Shown one piece after another: positions 37,594-46,804 of a stretch of DNA of 64,000 nucleotides. The position numbers were made by a program, and so were the translations under genes. The notes under the pieces were generated by a model. It saw only the letters and a list, made by a program, of their open reading frames with translations, made no database searches and was not told the DNA's origin. Every line of letters begins with the position of its first letter. The first letter of the stretch is position 1. Source of the stretch: Pasteuria penetrans (GTDB lineage Bacteria > Bacillota > Bacilli > Thermoactinomycetales > Thermoactinomycetaceae); NCBI RefSeq assembly GCF_900538055.1, contig NZ_UZAC03000001.1:868001-932000 (forward strand), given 5' to 3'.

Positions 37594-38730
37594 ATGTTCT
37601 GGAATGTACTCCCTAATCTCTGGTGGGTACTGCTAGGCACATCCCTATTGGGATTTTGCTGTGGGGCCCTGGGGACCTTTGTTTTCCTACGCCGTCGGGG
37701 TCTAGTAGGCGACGTCCTAGCGCACGCAACTCTGCCCGGGGTTTGTGTTGCTTTCTTCCTAACGGGTGGAAAGGAAATTATACCCTTCCTCATGGGGGCC
37801 ATGGGGGCCTCTCTATGCGCCGCCTTCTGCATCTATTGGCTCCCCCGTCATACACCCTTACAGGAGGACACAACCCTAGCCATTGTTCTCTCTGTGTTCT
37901 TCAGTGCCGGCATTGTTATGCTAACCCGCTTGCAGCAAATGGAAAACGCCCAGCAAAGTGGGCTAGATCGAATGCTTTTTGGGCAAGCGGCCTCCTTGAT
38001 CCGGGATGACTTAAAGGCCATGGCCATCCTGGCAGCCCTTCTACTACTTCTCCTCTTTCTCACCTTCAAAGAATTGAAAATTCTCTGTTTCGATACAGCC
38101 TTCGCCGAAAGCATGGGTTTTTCCACATCCCGACTGGACGGACTCCTCCTCTTACTGTCCACATTGGCAGTCACCATCGGCCTACAAGCTGTGGGCGTTA
38201 TCTTAGTTGCCTCCCTACTCATCACACCCGCAGCCACCGCGCGCTATTGGGTAAAGGATCTACGTAGCATGACTTGGTTGGCCGCCAGCTTAGGTGCCTT
38301 CTCCGGGGTGACGGGAACCCTTCTGAGTACTCTAGGGGACCATCTACCCACAGGGCCCCTAATCATACTTGTTACTTCCATGTGTTTCATGCTCTCCTTC
38401 CTCTATGCACCCCACACGGGACTCATAGCTCGAATCCGTCGACGGCGTCATCTTCGAAAAAAATTCCAATGTGATCAATTATGGGATATCATCGTGCAGG
38501 ATTATGCGGAAAAACAGATCACTTGCTGGTCATGGAAAGATCTACATACCAGACATCGTGCCCTCTGCCCCGCCCTCCAGTACTGGAAACACAAGGGTTG
38601 CCTAAATACTACCACCCAAGGGGATGGGCAAATAACCATTCAGTTGACTACCAAAGGGAGGGCAATCATACCCCCACCGACCACCCCTGATCCAGGAGAA
38701 ACAAGGGGGAGGTGCCCGGACGTTCCATGA
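37594..38730 (+). CDS. mntC: Metal ABC transporter permease with C-terminal extension
   Basis: The 378 residues start with the ABC-3 permease core (GFCCGALGTFVFLRRRGLVG DVLAHATLPG, later LQAVGVILVASLLITPAATA) in about nine helices. A cytoplasmic tail of about 95 residues follows (from RRRRHLRKKFQCDQLWDIIV). The tail resembles the winged-helix extension found on MntC of Bacillus, with a Trp/His/Cys-rich region that could sense metal; that role is inference. The stop overlaps the start of the next permease by ATGA. Confidence 0.88.
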   Translation: MFWNVLPNLWWVLLGTSLLGFCCGALGTFVFLRRRGLVGDVLAHATLPGVCVAFFLTGGKEIIPFLMGAMGASLCAAFCIYWLPRHTPLQEDTTLAIVLSVFFSAGIVMLTRLQQMENAQQSGLDRMLFGQAASLIRDDLKAMAILAALLLLLLFLTFKELKILCFDTAFAESMGFSTSRLDGLLLLLSTLAVTIGLQAVGVILVASLLITPAATARYWVKDLRSMTWLAASLGAFSGVTGTLLSTLGDHLPTGPLIILVTSMCFMLSFLYAPHTGLIARIRRRRHLRKKFQCDQLWDIIVQDYAEKQITCWSWKDLHTRHRALCPALQYWKHKGCLNTTTQGDGQITIQLTTKGRAIIPPPTTPDPGETRGRCPDVP

Positions 38731-39605
38731 TGAGTCACATTTGGATCCTACTCACGAGTTCTATCATTGCTTCCACGTGTGCGATCATGGGATGTTTCCT
38801 TTTACTGCGAAAATCGGCTATGTTGGGGGATGCTATTGGCCACTCCGTTCTATTCGGAGTTGCTATTTCCTTTTACCTTACAGGAAATGGAAACACAACC
38901 TTTTCCCTCATCGGTGCCACCCTATGCAGCTGGCTAACGGGTTTCATTATCGAATACCTCCGCCAGAAGGGTGTTCCCAATGATGCAGCGATCAGTGTCA
39001 CTTTCACCACTCTGTTTGCCCTAGGGGTTGTCATCCTAAAAACAGTAGCCAATAATATCGATCTCGACCTAGAGTGTGCTCTATTTGGAGAACTCATGGA
39101 TATACCACTGGATACCCTATCTATGGGTTCCTGGGAAATCCCCTATCCCCTTACAATCATGACGGCCGTCCTGATTCTTATCCTCACGGTCCTCTTCTTC
39201 CTCTACCGTCCCCTGCAAATCAGCACCTTTGATCCTCTCCTAGCCGCATCGTTAGGGCTTCCCGTCGCTTTTCTCCATCATGTCATCATGAGTCTGGTTT
39301 CCCTAACCAGCGTTACCTCCCTAAAAAGCGGCGGTCTGGTTCTTGTCATTTCCATGCTCATCATACCGGCCGCCACCGCCTATCTGCTGACACGCCACTT
39401 GTCCACTATGCTCTTATCCAGCGTGGGAATTGGTATTATGAGTACGATGACGGGTTATGGGTTGGCCATACGATGGAACATATCCTCCTCAGGGGCTATC
39501 GCATTAGCCGCGGGTGGATATTTTGTTCTTGCCCTTCTCTTCTCCCCCCATTATGGCTGGATTGGATATCTCTGTCGTCAAAAAATTCAACTATCCCGTG
39601 ACTGA
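38727..39605 (+). CDS. mntD: Metal ABC transporter permease
   Basis: About 292 residues from the ATG at 38727, which overlaps the mntC stop; a GTG at 38712 is an alternative. ABC-3 family motifs: LLLRKSAMLGDAIGHSVLFG, NDAAISVTFTTLFALGVVIL, DLDLECALFGEL and SGGLVLVISMLIIPAATAYL. It pairs with MntC as a heterodimeric channel. A good terminator lies right after its stop. Confidence 0.92.
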   Translation: MMSHIWILLTSSIIASTCAIMGCFLLLRKSAMLGDAIGHSVLFGVAISFYLTGNGNTTFSLIGATLCSWLTGFIIEYLRQKGVPNDAAISVTFTTLFALGVVILKTVANNIDLDLECALFGELMDIPLDTLSMGSWEIPYPLTIMTAVLILILTVLFFLYRPLQISTFDPLLAASLGLPVAFLHHVIMSLVSLTSVTSLKSGGLVLVISMLIIPAATAYLLTRHLSTMLLSSVGIGIMSTMTGYGLAIRWNISSSGAIALAAGGYFVLALLFSPHYGWIGYLCRQKIQLSRD

Positions 39606-39606
39606 A

Positions 39607-39646
39607 CCCCGCATCTTCCGATCCCCCCATGCGGGGGACTTTTTTT
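39607..39646 (+). terminator. Rho-independent terminator of mntABCD
   Basis: CCCCGCAT pairs with ATGCGGGG around a 14-base loop and is followed by ACTTTTTTT. It lies directly behind the mntD stop. Confidence 0.85.
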
Positions 39647-39946
39647 GAATGACTTCCTAGAACCAATGCAATCAATTTTGTAACTGGAAGCTGCTCATCA
39701 CCCACCCCCATAGGAACGGTTGCGGAATGACATCCCCTGGAATGACACACCTATACTCTCCCCGGGGCAACTCCACACCCTACAAAATGTATAAAAATTC
39801 CTCCCCCTCTATATTCATTGATAATACTGTCCCCCTATATTCATTGATATGCTGCCTCCCCCAATATCTGGTACTATATGAACAAGGGAACCCCTCATCC
39901 GGCATCAGGGGGTAAAATGATAGGACCAAAAAGGGAGGACAAACAA
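39647..39946. other. Gap before the second permease
   Basis: No gene. It holds two short direct repeats (CCCCCTCTATATTCATTGATA and CCCCCTATATTCATTGATAT, about 39802-39853). No clear promoter, yet the terminator upstream implies that the next gene needs its own. Confidence 0.45.
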
Positions 39947-40822
39947 ATGGATCATACCTGGATCCTCCTCACGGGTGCTACCGTAGCCGCCACCTGCGGA
40001 TTAGTGGGGTGCTTCCTTCTCTTGCGTAAAATGGCTATGCTGGGGGATGCCATAGGTCATGCCATCCTATTCGGCATCGCCGCATCCTTTTGTCTAGCGG
40101 GTGTACGCCATACACCCATCCTCCTCATTGGTGCCACCCTATGCGGCTGGCTTACAGGATTCATTGTAGAATACCTGCGCCAAACGGGAGTGCAGAATGA
40201 TGCTGCTATTAGCGTCACCTTTACTACCTTGTTTGCCACCGGGGTATTACTCATTTCACTGTTCGCACAAAGTATTGACCTTGATCTTGATTGCGTTCTT
40301 TTTGGCGAAATCGCCTACGTTCCCCTAGATACATGGTCCATAGGAACTTGGGAGGTCCCGCGTTCCTTCATCATCATGATCGGAATTTTATGTACTAACC
40401 TTCTGTTCATCATCCTGTGTTATCACCCCCTCAAAGTTAGTACCTTTGATCCCCTGTTTGCATCCGCCCTCGGAATACCCACCCTCCTTCTCCATCATAT
40501 TCTCATCGGCCTCACCTCTCTGACCACAGTGGCTGCCTTCGAAAGCGTAGGAATCGTACTCGTTATCTCCATGCTCATCTTACCCGCCGCCACGGCCTAT
40601 ATGCTGACACAACATTTTTCCCCCATGCTCCTGATCAGCATGGGAATCGGAATTTTCAGCTCCGTTGTAGGTTATTGGCTATCCCTCCAATGGGGAAGCA
40701 GCATAGCAGGAACTACGTCCTTCATCGCAGGGGCCTGCTTCCTTTTGGCTCTTTGTTTTTCCCCCCGCTATAAGTGGTTATCCCGCATTTGGGAACGTGG
40801 GAAATCGTCATTGCAGTCCTAG
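39947..40822 (+). CDS. Second MntD-like metal permease (paralog)
   Basis: The 291-residue ABC-3 permease is clearly duplicated from the mntD next to it. The two share LLLRKMAMLGDAIGHAILFG, IEYLRQ.GV.NDAAISVTFT, DLDLDCVLFGE, SIGTWEVP and LVISMLILPAATAY. The ATG has GGGAGG 8 bases upstream. It has no ATPase or binding protein of its own, so it probably exchanges with MntD in the same transporter, perhaps shifting metal preference or expression. It is separated from the operon by a terminator. Confidence 0.88.
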   Translation: MDHTWILLTGATVAATCGLVGCFLLLRKMAMLGDAIGHAILFGIAASFCLAGVRHTPILLIGATLCGWLTGFIVEYLRQTGVQNDAAISVTFTTLFATGVLLISLFAQSIDLDLDCVLFGEIAYVPLDTWSIGTWEVPRSFIIMIGILCTNLLFIILCYHPLKVSTFDPLFASALGIPTLLLHHILIGLTSLTTVAAFESVGIVLVISMLILPAATAYMLTQHFSPMLLISMGIGIFSSVVGYWLSLQWGSSIAGTTSFIAGACFLLALCFSPRYKWLSRIWERGKSSLQS

Positions 40823-41060
40823 GGATCCCGCCCTTCTTACCTGATCGTCCCATCCCCATGTATAGGTAGGGCAAACGTTGGATCATGCAATATACAATAG
40901 ACCCAAACAATAAAATAATTTTTATAAAAAATATTTAAGATTAGGATTTCCCTGACAGTATTCGAACGGGTGTGTACACTCCCCCGGGGGGTTTTTGGCC
41001 CTCCGGGAAAACATTCCCTTGCAGGACCGTGCAACCTCTTGTGGGGAATACCCTATCTGT

Positions 41061-41335
41061 GAATCTAGTCCAACTATAGGGTGGAGCAATGGGTAACATA
41101 ATAATATTTTACTGTTTTGTATCTTCAGGGATGTACATTATTTCATATTAATTTTTATTAAATTTACATATAAGATTCATTCTGTTCATGGGGAGTGCAA
41201 AAACAACAAAAAAACCTGTAATGTTGACAATGTTACAGAAATGACGGAACTTTGTTCCATTACCATGGACAAGACGATCCGATCAACAAATGAGACACTA
41301 TCTACTAATGGAAAGGAATGAAAGTTATCGTTACT
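41061..41335 (+). repeat. Diverged copy of the 2206-2560 element
   Basis: Shared in order: GAATCTAGTC, AGCAATGGGTAACAT, CTGTTTTGTATCTTC, TTATTTCATAT.AATTTTTAT, AAGATTCATTCTGTTCATGG, ACAAAAACAACAAAAAA and TGTTGACAA. The right-hand inverted end of the 2206-2697 element is missing here. Bases 41336-41804 hold no supported gene. Confidence 0.6.
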
Positions 41336-41804
41336 ATGTAAAAAGGGAATGACTCATGTCCTCTACCTCCGGTAAAATATGGGTCAACAGCAAACTCAGG
41401 GAAGGGAAACCATAAACATCCACACCCGTGGTACAACGTGATCAGAAAAAATCAGTATCCAGAAAGAAAAATCATGGATAGCTAGAAGTTCGATGGGGAT
41501 AGGCAGCCTGTCCATTGACTTCCCGTATTAGGGAAAAGCGCTGAAAAGTCCATGTCCCTTCTACCATAGCCACAACGTCCCAGTAGATTAAGAAATGGGT
41601 TCCAACCGATAGGACCATAATAGCAAGGATGGACAGAAATCCGGCCCTATAGCCAACCGGACAACAGCAATGGCAAATGAGAGGCGGTAATCGATAAAAT
41701 TGGGGGAAAATCCCACAGTACGGATCCGTCCCCTGCCCCTCAAAGGGTGTGAAACCGTAACGAAGAATGGTCTGCAGGCAAGGAATGCGAAGGTGAAACC
41801 CACC

Positions 41805-42175
41805 GAACCCTTCGCCCCACCCTTATTACAAGGGTTTCTTCACTTCTTCACTACTATGAGTTGTTGATTCGACTCTGTTCACGGAAGCCTTGGTATACCC
41901 TTTTACACCTGGCTAAGGCCAAATGTCCGTGCAACAGTCTCTCGTGGTTCCCTACGTGGGCCTGAATCAGGGTCCTTTCCTTTCATCTGCCCTTAGAATC
42001 CAGAATTAGGAAAAAACCACCTGATACGATCCTAGGCCTGAGGTTCGGTCCAGAGCCCCTTTATCCTAAGCCCGCGCCCACGACCAGGATGCTCTACCCC
42101 AACGACACTACCGGGACAGTTCGTAACCTTACTGCCACCAGGCAATGATAGTGGACCAAACAACCTCCATCCTAA
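41805..42175 (-). mobile_element. Type-A group II intron remnant
   Basis: The plus-strand text CCTTATTACAAGGGTTTCTTCA, CTCTGTTCACGGAAGCCTTGG and CAGTCTCTCGTGGTTCCCTA matches the body of the 17366 and 53776 introns. Then a poorly conserved 5' part follows (CTACCCCAACGACACTACCG). No domain V is present. Confidence 0.65.
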
Positions 42176-42258
42176 ACAACTCTCCCCGGCCATGGTTCCG
42201 CACCCCAATCGAATGCAGCAAAACAAATCCCTCTGGACCCAACCCGAAACCTATGATC

Positions 42259-42415
42259 TCCTAATCCTACGCAATACCCATGAACGCGCGGGAAAGAAAA
42301 CTGCAACCTGGAAGGCCAACCACATAAAAATAACGATCCCAGTAGAAATAAAAAGCTTGTTCCCTACCTCTATTTCAACGGGCAGCCAGCGTTCTAACAA
42401 CCTCGTTCCATAATA
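42259..42415 (-). pseudogene. C-terminal fragment of a BceB-like permease
   Basis: The minus strand reads VYYGTRLLERWLPVEIEVGN, then IVIFMWLAFQVAVFFPARSW and VLRR. This matches the C-terminus of the permease at 10817-12931 (IYYGVRVAKYF, LQVAMFFPMRLWVLRK). Nothing else of the gene is nearby. Confidence 0.65.
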
Positions 42416-42645
42416 AACTTAACAGAATGTTAGAAAAAAAGCCAACAATGTAGGGAAAAAGAAAATAAAAAAATTTGAATGCAAAAATATTTTTGTACAC
42501 CATGGATAGGGAAGCCTAGGGTCTCCGCTGTTCATCTACCCGCTATGAACACCGTAGATCCTAAAAATTTAGGGTATTGACTCTCTAGCGATTGTTATGC
42601 CACAATACGCTATGCTGTAGTTTTAGGGAAGTAGGAGGATGATGG

Positions 42646-44847
42646 TTGAGTATGGATAAGATTGATAAAAAAGGATCGATTCGATCCTTGTCTTTTTGCA
42701 ATTGTTCCCTATTTTTTTATAGTATCGGTATGGTAGCGCTTTCACCCTCTCCCATCTCGTTTGGAGAGCAGTTAGGCACGGAAAAACAGGACTCCTCCCC
42801 GCTGGGTTCTGTAGTAGGAAAGAGGGAGGATGGCGGAGCGAATCAAGAGGCCCTACGCTTTAGGGAAGCACAACCCTCGTGGGAGGAAAAGAGTTGGAAC
42901 CGGGATCGTCTTTCGCTCGGGGTAGGGGATCAGAACGTACCACCATCCCAAGAACCCGAGAAGGAACCCCACAGGAAAAACGGGGGATTACACGAAACGG
43001 CTACAAATCAACATCCCCTTGGGGAATCTTTTATGTATTTAGAAAATAATAGTATAACTTTACCGAAGGATGAAAGCCGGATTCAAAATCCCCCATCCGA
43101 AAATAGGAGGGGATACGACAACAATGCACACCAGAATACTACAAGCAACCCATTGGGTATAGGACAGACAAGAGGGGCACCGAATGGGAACCAAGAGGGT
43201 CCTCCGCCGAGTGTAAGAGATCAGAGCCTACGATCATCCCGGGAATCAGAGAAGGAACCCCACAGGAAAAACAGAGGGCTACATGAAACAGCCATGAATG
43301 AACATTCCCCCGGGGAATCCGTTGTACCTGTAAGGAATCATGACCTACCCGTGCCGGGGGATGAAAACCAAACGAAAAATCCCAGTGAAGCAGGGGAATT
43401 CGTAGATCGGACGTTTCCGAATCAGAATCGGGTGAAGAGAAGTCTGCCCTTTCTTGTGGCGGGGGTGGCGGGAGCAGTGGGAACTGCTAATAGTTCATTC
43501 ACGCTAAGGAACCATATCACTGAATTGTGGAATACTACGAAAAAAACTGATCAGAGATTCTCGGATGTCAACAATAGAATAAGGATAAAGAATTTTTGGG
43601 TGGAATCGCAGAAGGAAATAGTTGAGAAGAAAAAAAGAGAGCTCTCCCCTCTTGATTCTGAGATATCCATCGCAAGGGGTATACTTGATGAACTCGAGGA
43701 TGATCTAGAGAATGAGAGGAAATTCAAAAGAGATTACCCCAACTCCTCCCTTATGAGTGGGCTTAGGGGGGATAAAAATTCCGCTCTCTTGAGCAAGATT
43801 ACTGGACAGATGAAAACCCTCATAGAGACAAATAAAGAGGATATGAGAAAAGGTAATGCGCGGTACAACGAGGCATTTGAACATCTCCTTCGATGGGAAT
43901 GGCGATCGAACCATATGCTACACACAGCAGAACTATGGGAAGGATTGGCAAGAGATACTGCGGAAAAATGGGAACAGGATACCGAAGGGAGCATAGAAGG
44001 AGCAGGGAAGGGAACAGAATCGAATGTAGAGTGCATAGGAAAAGGACAGCTGGAGTGTTCCCAGAAAAAATTGAGAAAGATGCAGAGTTTACTATCAGAT
44101 GCGCTTAATTTCAAACAGAGGATACAAAACATACAGAAAAACATGAACCGTCCCGCTCGGGAATGGTACTTGGAGAAAAGGGAGCTCGAGGACCTTAAGG
44201 AAATGTTGGCTACTGAGGGTAGACGTTTATGGAGCAAAATCATTGATCCATCGTATCGAAAGGAAACTGAAGGACGCTACAGTAGGGAGGATGTCGATCT
44301 CCTTAGGACGGCAATGGAAGGGAAAGATTTCGATTCCTTTGAGACGGCAGTGGAAAGGGTTGAAAAACAGACATGGGACCGGGAGCAGCAAACGTGGGGT
44401 AGGTGGCGAGAGGATCATGACCCTCGTCCAAAAGAATGGTTCATATTCCAACCCCCGTGGATAAAGAGAGACGTACTGAAACGGGAACGTTTGTTTCCTC
44501 TTGTGTTTCCGCATGGGTATGACGAAGAATCACTCGATTGGTGGCGATCAGAGTTGATACGTATATATCAAGAGAGTAGTTGGGTTGATATTCCCAAGGA
44601 TATTGGGAATAAGTTAAGAAATGTGATAGGGAAAATGTATGAAAACCATGCGGATGTAAGGCGGGAGGGTCTAGTGACTTGGAGTAAGCAGTTGTGGATA
44701 GGTCACCTCAAGGCTACTGCAAGTAGGCTACGGGATGAGGTGGCTATTGCTGAGCCTAGATTGATGCAGGTTGATTTACATGATAGCAGTACCTCTCCGG
44801 AGAAGGTCAACGTGAAATACCCCTCTCATGGGATCCCATCCCTGTAG
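42646..44847 (+). CDS. Large secreted protein with R-x-K-R site, hydrophobic segment and coiled coils
   Basis: The 733 residues start at a TTG with AGGAGG 7 bases upstream. A signal-like N-terminus (CNCSLFFYSIGMVALSP) is followed by a polar region containing two tandem copies of an about 100-residue repeat (EKEPHRKNGGLHETATNQHP and EKEPHRKNRGLHETAMNEHS). At about residues 262-285 comes NRVKRSLPFLVAGVAGAVG, a dibasic site followed by an Ala/Gly-rich hydrophobic stretch. The remaining 450 residues are charged, Trp-rich and mostly helical with coiled-coil character. No family is recognised. The site matches those of the Cys-rich precursors. The layout (signal, pro-part, cleavage, amphipathic segment, coiled coil) suggests a processed membrane-active toxin; this is inference. 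Confidence 0.65.
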   Translation: MSMDKIDKKGSIRSLSFCNCSLFFYSIGMVALSPSPISFGEQLGTEKQDSSPLGSVVGKREDGGANQEALRFREAQPSWEEKSWNRDRLSLGVGDQNVPPSQEPEKEPHRKNGGLHETATNQHPLGESFMYLENNSITLPKDESRIQNPPSENRRGYDNNAHQNTTSNPLGIGQTRGAPNGNQEGPPPSVRDQSLRSSRESEKEPHRKNRGLHETAMNEHSPGESVVPVRNHDLPVPGDENQTKNPSEAGEFVDRTFPNQNRVKRSLPFLVAGVAGAVGTANSSFTLRNHITELWNTTKKTDQRFSDVNNRIRIKNFWVESQKEIVEKKKRELSPLDSEISIARGILDELEDDLENERKFKRDYPNSSLMSGLRGDKNSALLSKITGQMKTLIETNKEDMRKGNARYNEAFEHLLRWEWRSNHMLHTAELWEGLARDTAEKWEQDTEGSIEGAGKGTESNVECIGKGQLECSQKKLRKMQSLLSDALNFKQRIQNIQKNMNRPAREWYLEKRELEDLKEMLATEGRRLWSKIIDPSYRKETEGRYSREDVDLLRTAMEGKDFDSFETAVERVEKQTWDREQQTWGRWREDHDPRPKEWFIFQPPWIKRDVLKRERLFPLVFPHGYDEESLDWWRSELIRIYQESSWVDIPKDIGNKLRNVIGKMYENHADVRREGLVTWSKQLWIGHLKATASRLRDEVAIAEPRLMQVDLHDSSTSPEKVNVKYPSHGIPSL

Positions 44848-45063
44848 TGGTACCCGGGCCCTCCGAAACTATGCGGACCACAGGTTAGGGAGACACAATA
44901 TACTTGGGATCTCCCCTAGTATTCCCCCCTATCACCAAGCGACCCTATATCACCTGGACACCCTGCCAACATCCATAATCGTATTCGTTGAATGACTTTT
45001 CCCTTGCTGTTCCAGTAAGAAGGTACTAGTGAATGAGAACAACGCGCCATTACAGAAAACAAA
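44848..45063. other. Gap with no recognisable gene
   Basis: Intergenic sequence between convergent genes. Nothing seen apart from the terminator that follows. Confidence 0.5.
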
Positions 45064-45099
45064 GGGGGCCCGGCTTGCTTGACCCGGGCCCCCTCTTTT
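45064..45099. terminator. Bidirectional GC-rich terminator
   Basis: GGGGGCCCGG pairs with CCGGGCCCCC, followed on the plus strand by TCTTTT and on the minus strand by TTTGTTTT. It sits between the convergent 733-residue gene and yebC. Confidence 0.75.
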
Positions 45100-45170
45100 G
45101 CGGCCAATCAACCCAAACCACAAGGGACTCTCTCCCCCAACTGTAGGACATCCCCCTTGGGAATCGATCC

Positions 45171-45911
45171 TCACGAAGTCCCAATTCCCTGCGGAATGTC
45201 TGCATTGGTATGCACGTTTTGTACGTCATCATGATCCTCGAGTGTTTCAAGCAAAACGTCTAAAGCCCTCCCCGTATCCACATCCACTTCCAGTCGATGC
45301 GGCGTCAACATGGTAACCACCGCATATTGTACGGTGATCCCCTTGTCCCGTAGATATTCCTCCACGCTAGACATACGATTCGGCAAAGTTACCAACTCAT
45401 ACATACCATCACGAAGCTCAATCTCCTCCACATCGGCGGAGAGATCTTCGAGCATCCGTTCCGCATCCTTCATACTCCCCTGATCCACAATGATAAGACC
45501 CTTCCAAGAAAACATCCAAGAAACACAACCCGCCTCACCCAAGTTGCCGCCATTCTTACTGAAAATCAACCGCAAGTCCGCTGCTGTTCGATTTCGGTTG
45601 TCCGTCAGGCAATCCACCAGCACAGCGGCACCACCGGGTCCATATCCCTCATAGGAAATCTCGTAAAAAGAATCACCCTCTGTCCCCCGGCAGGCCTTTT
45701 GAATAGCCCTATCAATATTTTCCTGAGGCATATTGTACGAGCGTGCCTTCGCAATCGCTGCACGTAACTGCTGATTTCCATCGGGATCCTTATCCCCCTC
45801 ACGCGCCGCCACATAGAGTTGCCGGGAAATTTTATTGAACAATTGTCCCCGCTTCGTATCCTGCCGTCCCTTACGATGTTGGATATTTTTCCATTTCGAA
45901 TGCCCCGCCAT
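45171..45911 (-). CDS. yebC: YebC/PmpR family protein
   Basis: The 246 residues begin MAGHSKWKNIQHRKGRQDTK RG, the invariant N-terminus of the YebC family. They also contain NIDRAIQKACRG and YEGYGPGGAAVLVDCLTDNR NR. Members act as transcription regulators or help ribosomes translate proline stretches. Length is typical. In Bacillus the orthologue (yrbC) lies near safA and nad genes, and the same neighbourhood is seen here. It has an AGAGG site before the ATG and ends 72 bases before the GC-rich terminator. Confidence 0.95.
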   Translation of the reverse strand: MAGHSKWKNIQHRKGRQDTKRGQLFNKISRQLYVAAREGDKDPDGNQQLRAAIAKARSYNMPQENIDRAIQKACRGTEGDSFYEISYEGYGPGGAAVLVDCLTDNRNRTAADLRLIFSKNGGNLGEAGCVSWMFSWKGLIIVDQGSMKDAERMLEDLSADVEEIELRDGMYELVTLPNRMSSVEEYLRDKGITVQYAVVTMLTPHRLEVDVDTGRALDVLLETLEDHDDVQNVHTNADIPQGIGTS

Positions 45912-45940
45912 AACCTCTTCTACCCCCCAGGTATATCAGT

Positions 45941-46798
45941 CTACGATCCCCAATCCCGCAGATAACGAAAATCCATCCCCATGGTACGCTGCGACACCTT
46001 GAGAATAATGGGTAAACAACGCTTATACTGTGTACCGATCACCCTCCGACTGATCTTTTCAATGAAAGCATCCGCAAACCGTAGGGCACGCAACTTAATC
46101 AGGGGATATTGTAGATCAATCATGTAGTAAAGCAACCGGTCGATATCGGTGTACAAAAACCCCAATTCCTGTTCATCCGTTTGCCCCTCCCATAGATCAG
46201 CACTAGGGGGTTTCGTCAGAATGGATTCCGGTACCTCCATATAGGCTGCCAACTGCCGAACCTGTGTCTTGTACAGGTCCCCCAGCGGATTGATGGCGGA
46301 TGCCGTATCGCCATGCAACGTACCATATCCCAGTAGCAACTCCGTTCGGTTGGTTGTACCCACCACCAAGGCTTGTCTTTCCGACGAGAGATCGTATAGA
46401 ATGCTCATCCGTTCACGGGCCATCTTATTCCCACGACGCAGAGGGGAAACCTCCTTCATGGAAGAAAAATAAGCCTCAATTTGCGGTGTGATATCGATCG
46501 TAAGGGATTCCACGCCTAGCTGCTGAATGAGGGTCCCAGCATCTTCATGACTTTCAACGGCACTCTCCTGAAAAGGCATGAAGACAGCCAACACACTTTC
46601 CTTACCCAACGCCCGCACTGCAAGAGACAAACTAAGCGCAGAATCGATCCCACCCGACACCCCCACCACAGCACGTGAAAAGGAGGCCTTCTGAATCTCC
46701 TCCCGTAGGGAAACGGTAAGCAATTCCACTGTCAACTCAGGATCCAAATGCAAAAGAGACAATTCCCCTTGCAGGGACGGGTCCGACTGCTGAGACAA
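45941..46798 (-). CDS. nadE: NAD+ synthetase
   Basis: The 285 residues catalyse the final step of NAD synthesis, ATP-dependent amidation of deamido-NAD. The PP-loop VGVSGGIDSALSLSLAVRAL (about residues 43-62) and VGTTNRTELLLGYGTLHGDT A are present. KPPSADLWEGQTDEQELGF is the usual C-terminal motif. The start is a TTG at 46798, 4 bases after the upstream stop. With no fused glutaminase domain it uses free ammonia or a separate amidase. The adjacent nitrilase-like protein lacks its nucleophile, so ammonia use is likelier. Confidence 0.94.
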   Translation of the reverse strand: MSQQSDPSLQGELSLLHLDPELTVELLTVSLREEIQKASFSRAVVGVSGGIDSALSLSLAVRALGKESVLAVFMPFQESAVESHEDAGTLIQQLGVESLTIDITPQIEAYFSSMKEVSPLRRGNKMARERMSILYDLSSERQALVVGTTNRTELLLGYGTLHGDTASAINPLGDLYKTQVRQLAAYMEVPESILTKPPSADLWEGQTDEQELGFLYTDIDRLLYYMIDLQYPLIKLRALRFADAFIEKISRRVIGTQYKRCLPIILKVSQRTMGMDFRYLRDWGS

Positions 46799-46804
46799 GA
46801 GAAT

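Noticed and set aside
41588-41803. 71-codon minus frame and a neighbouring membrane-like reading
   Set aside because: Hydrophobic stretches are visible, but no start, family or conservation can be shown.
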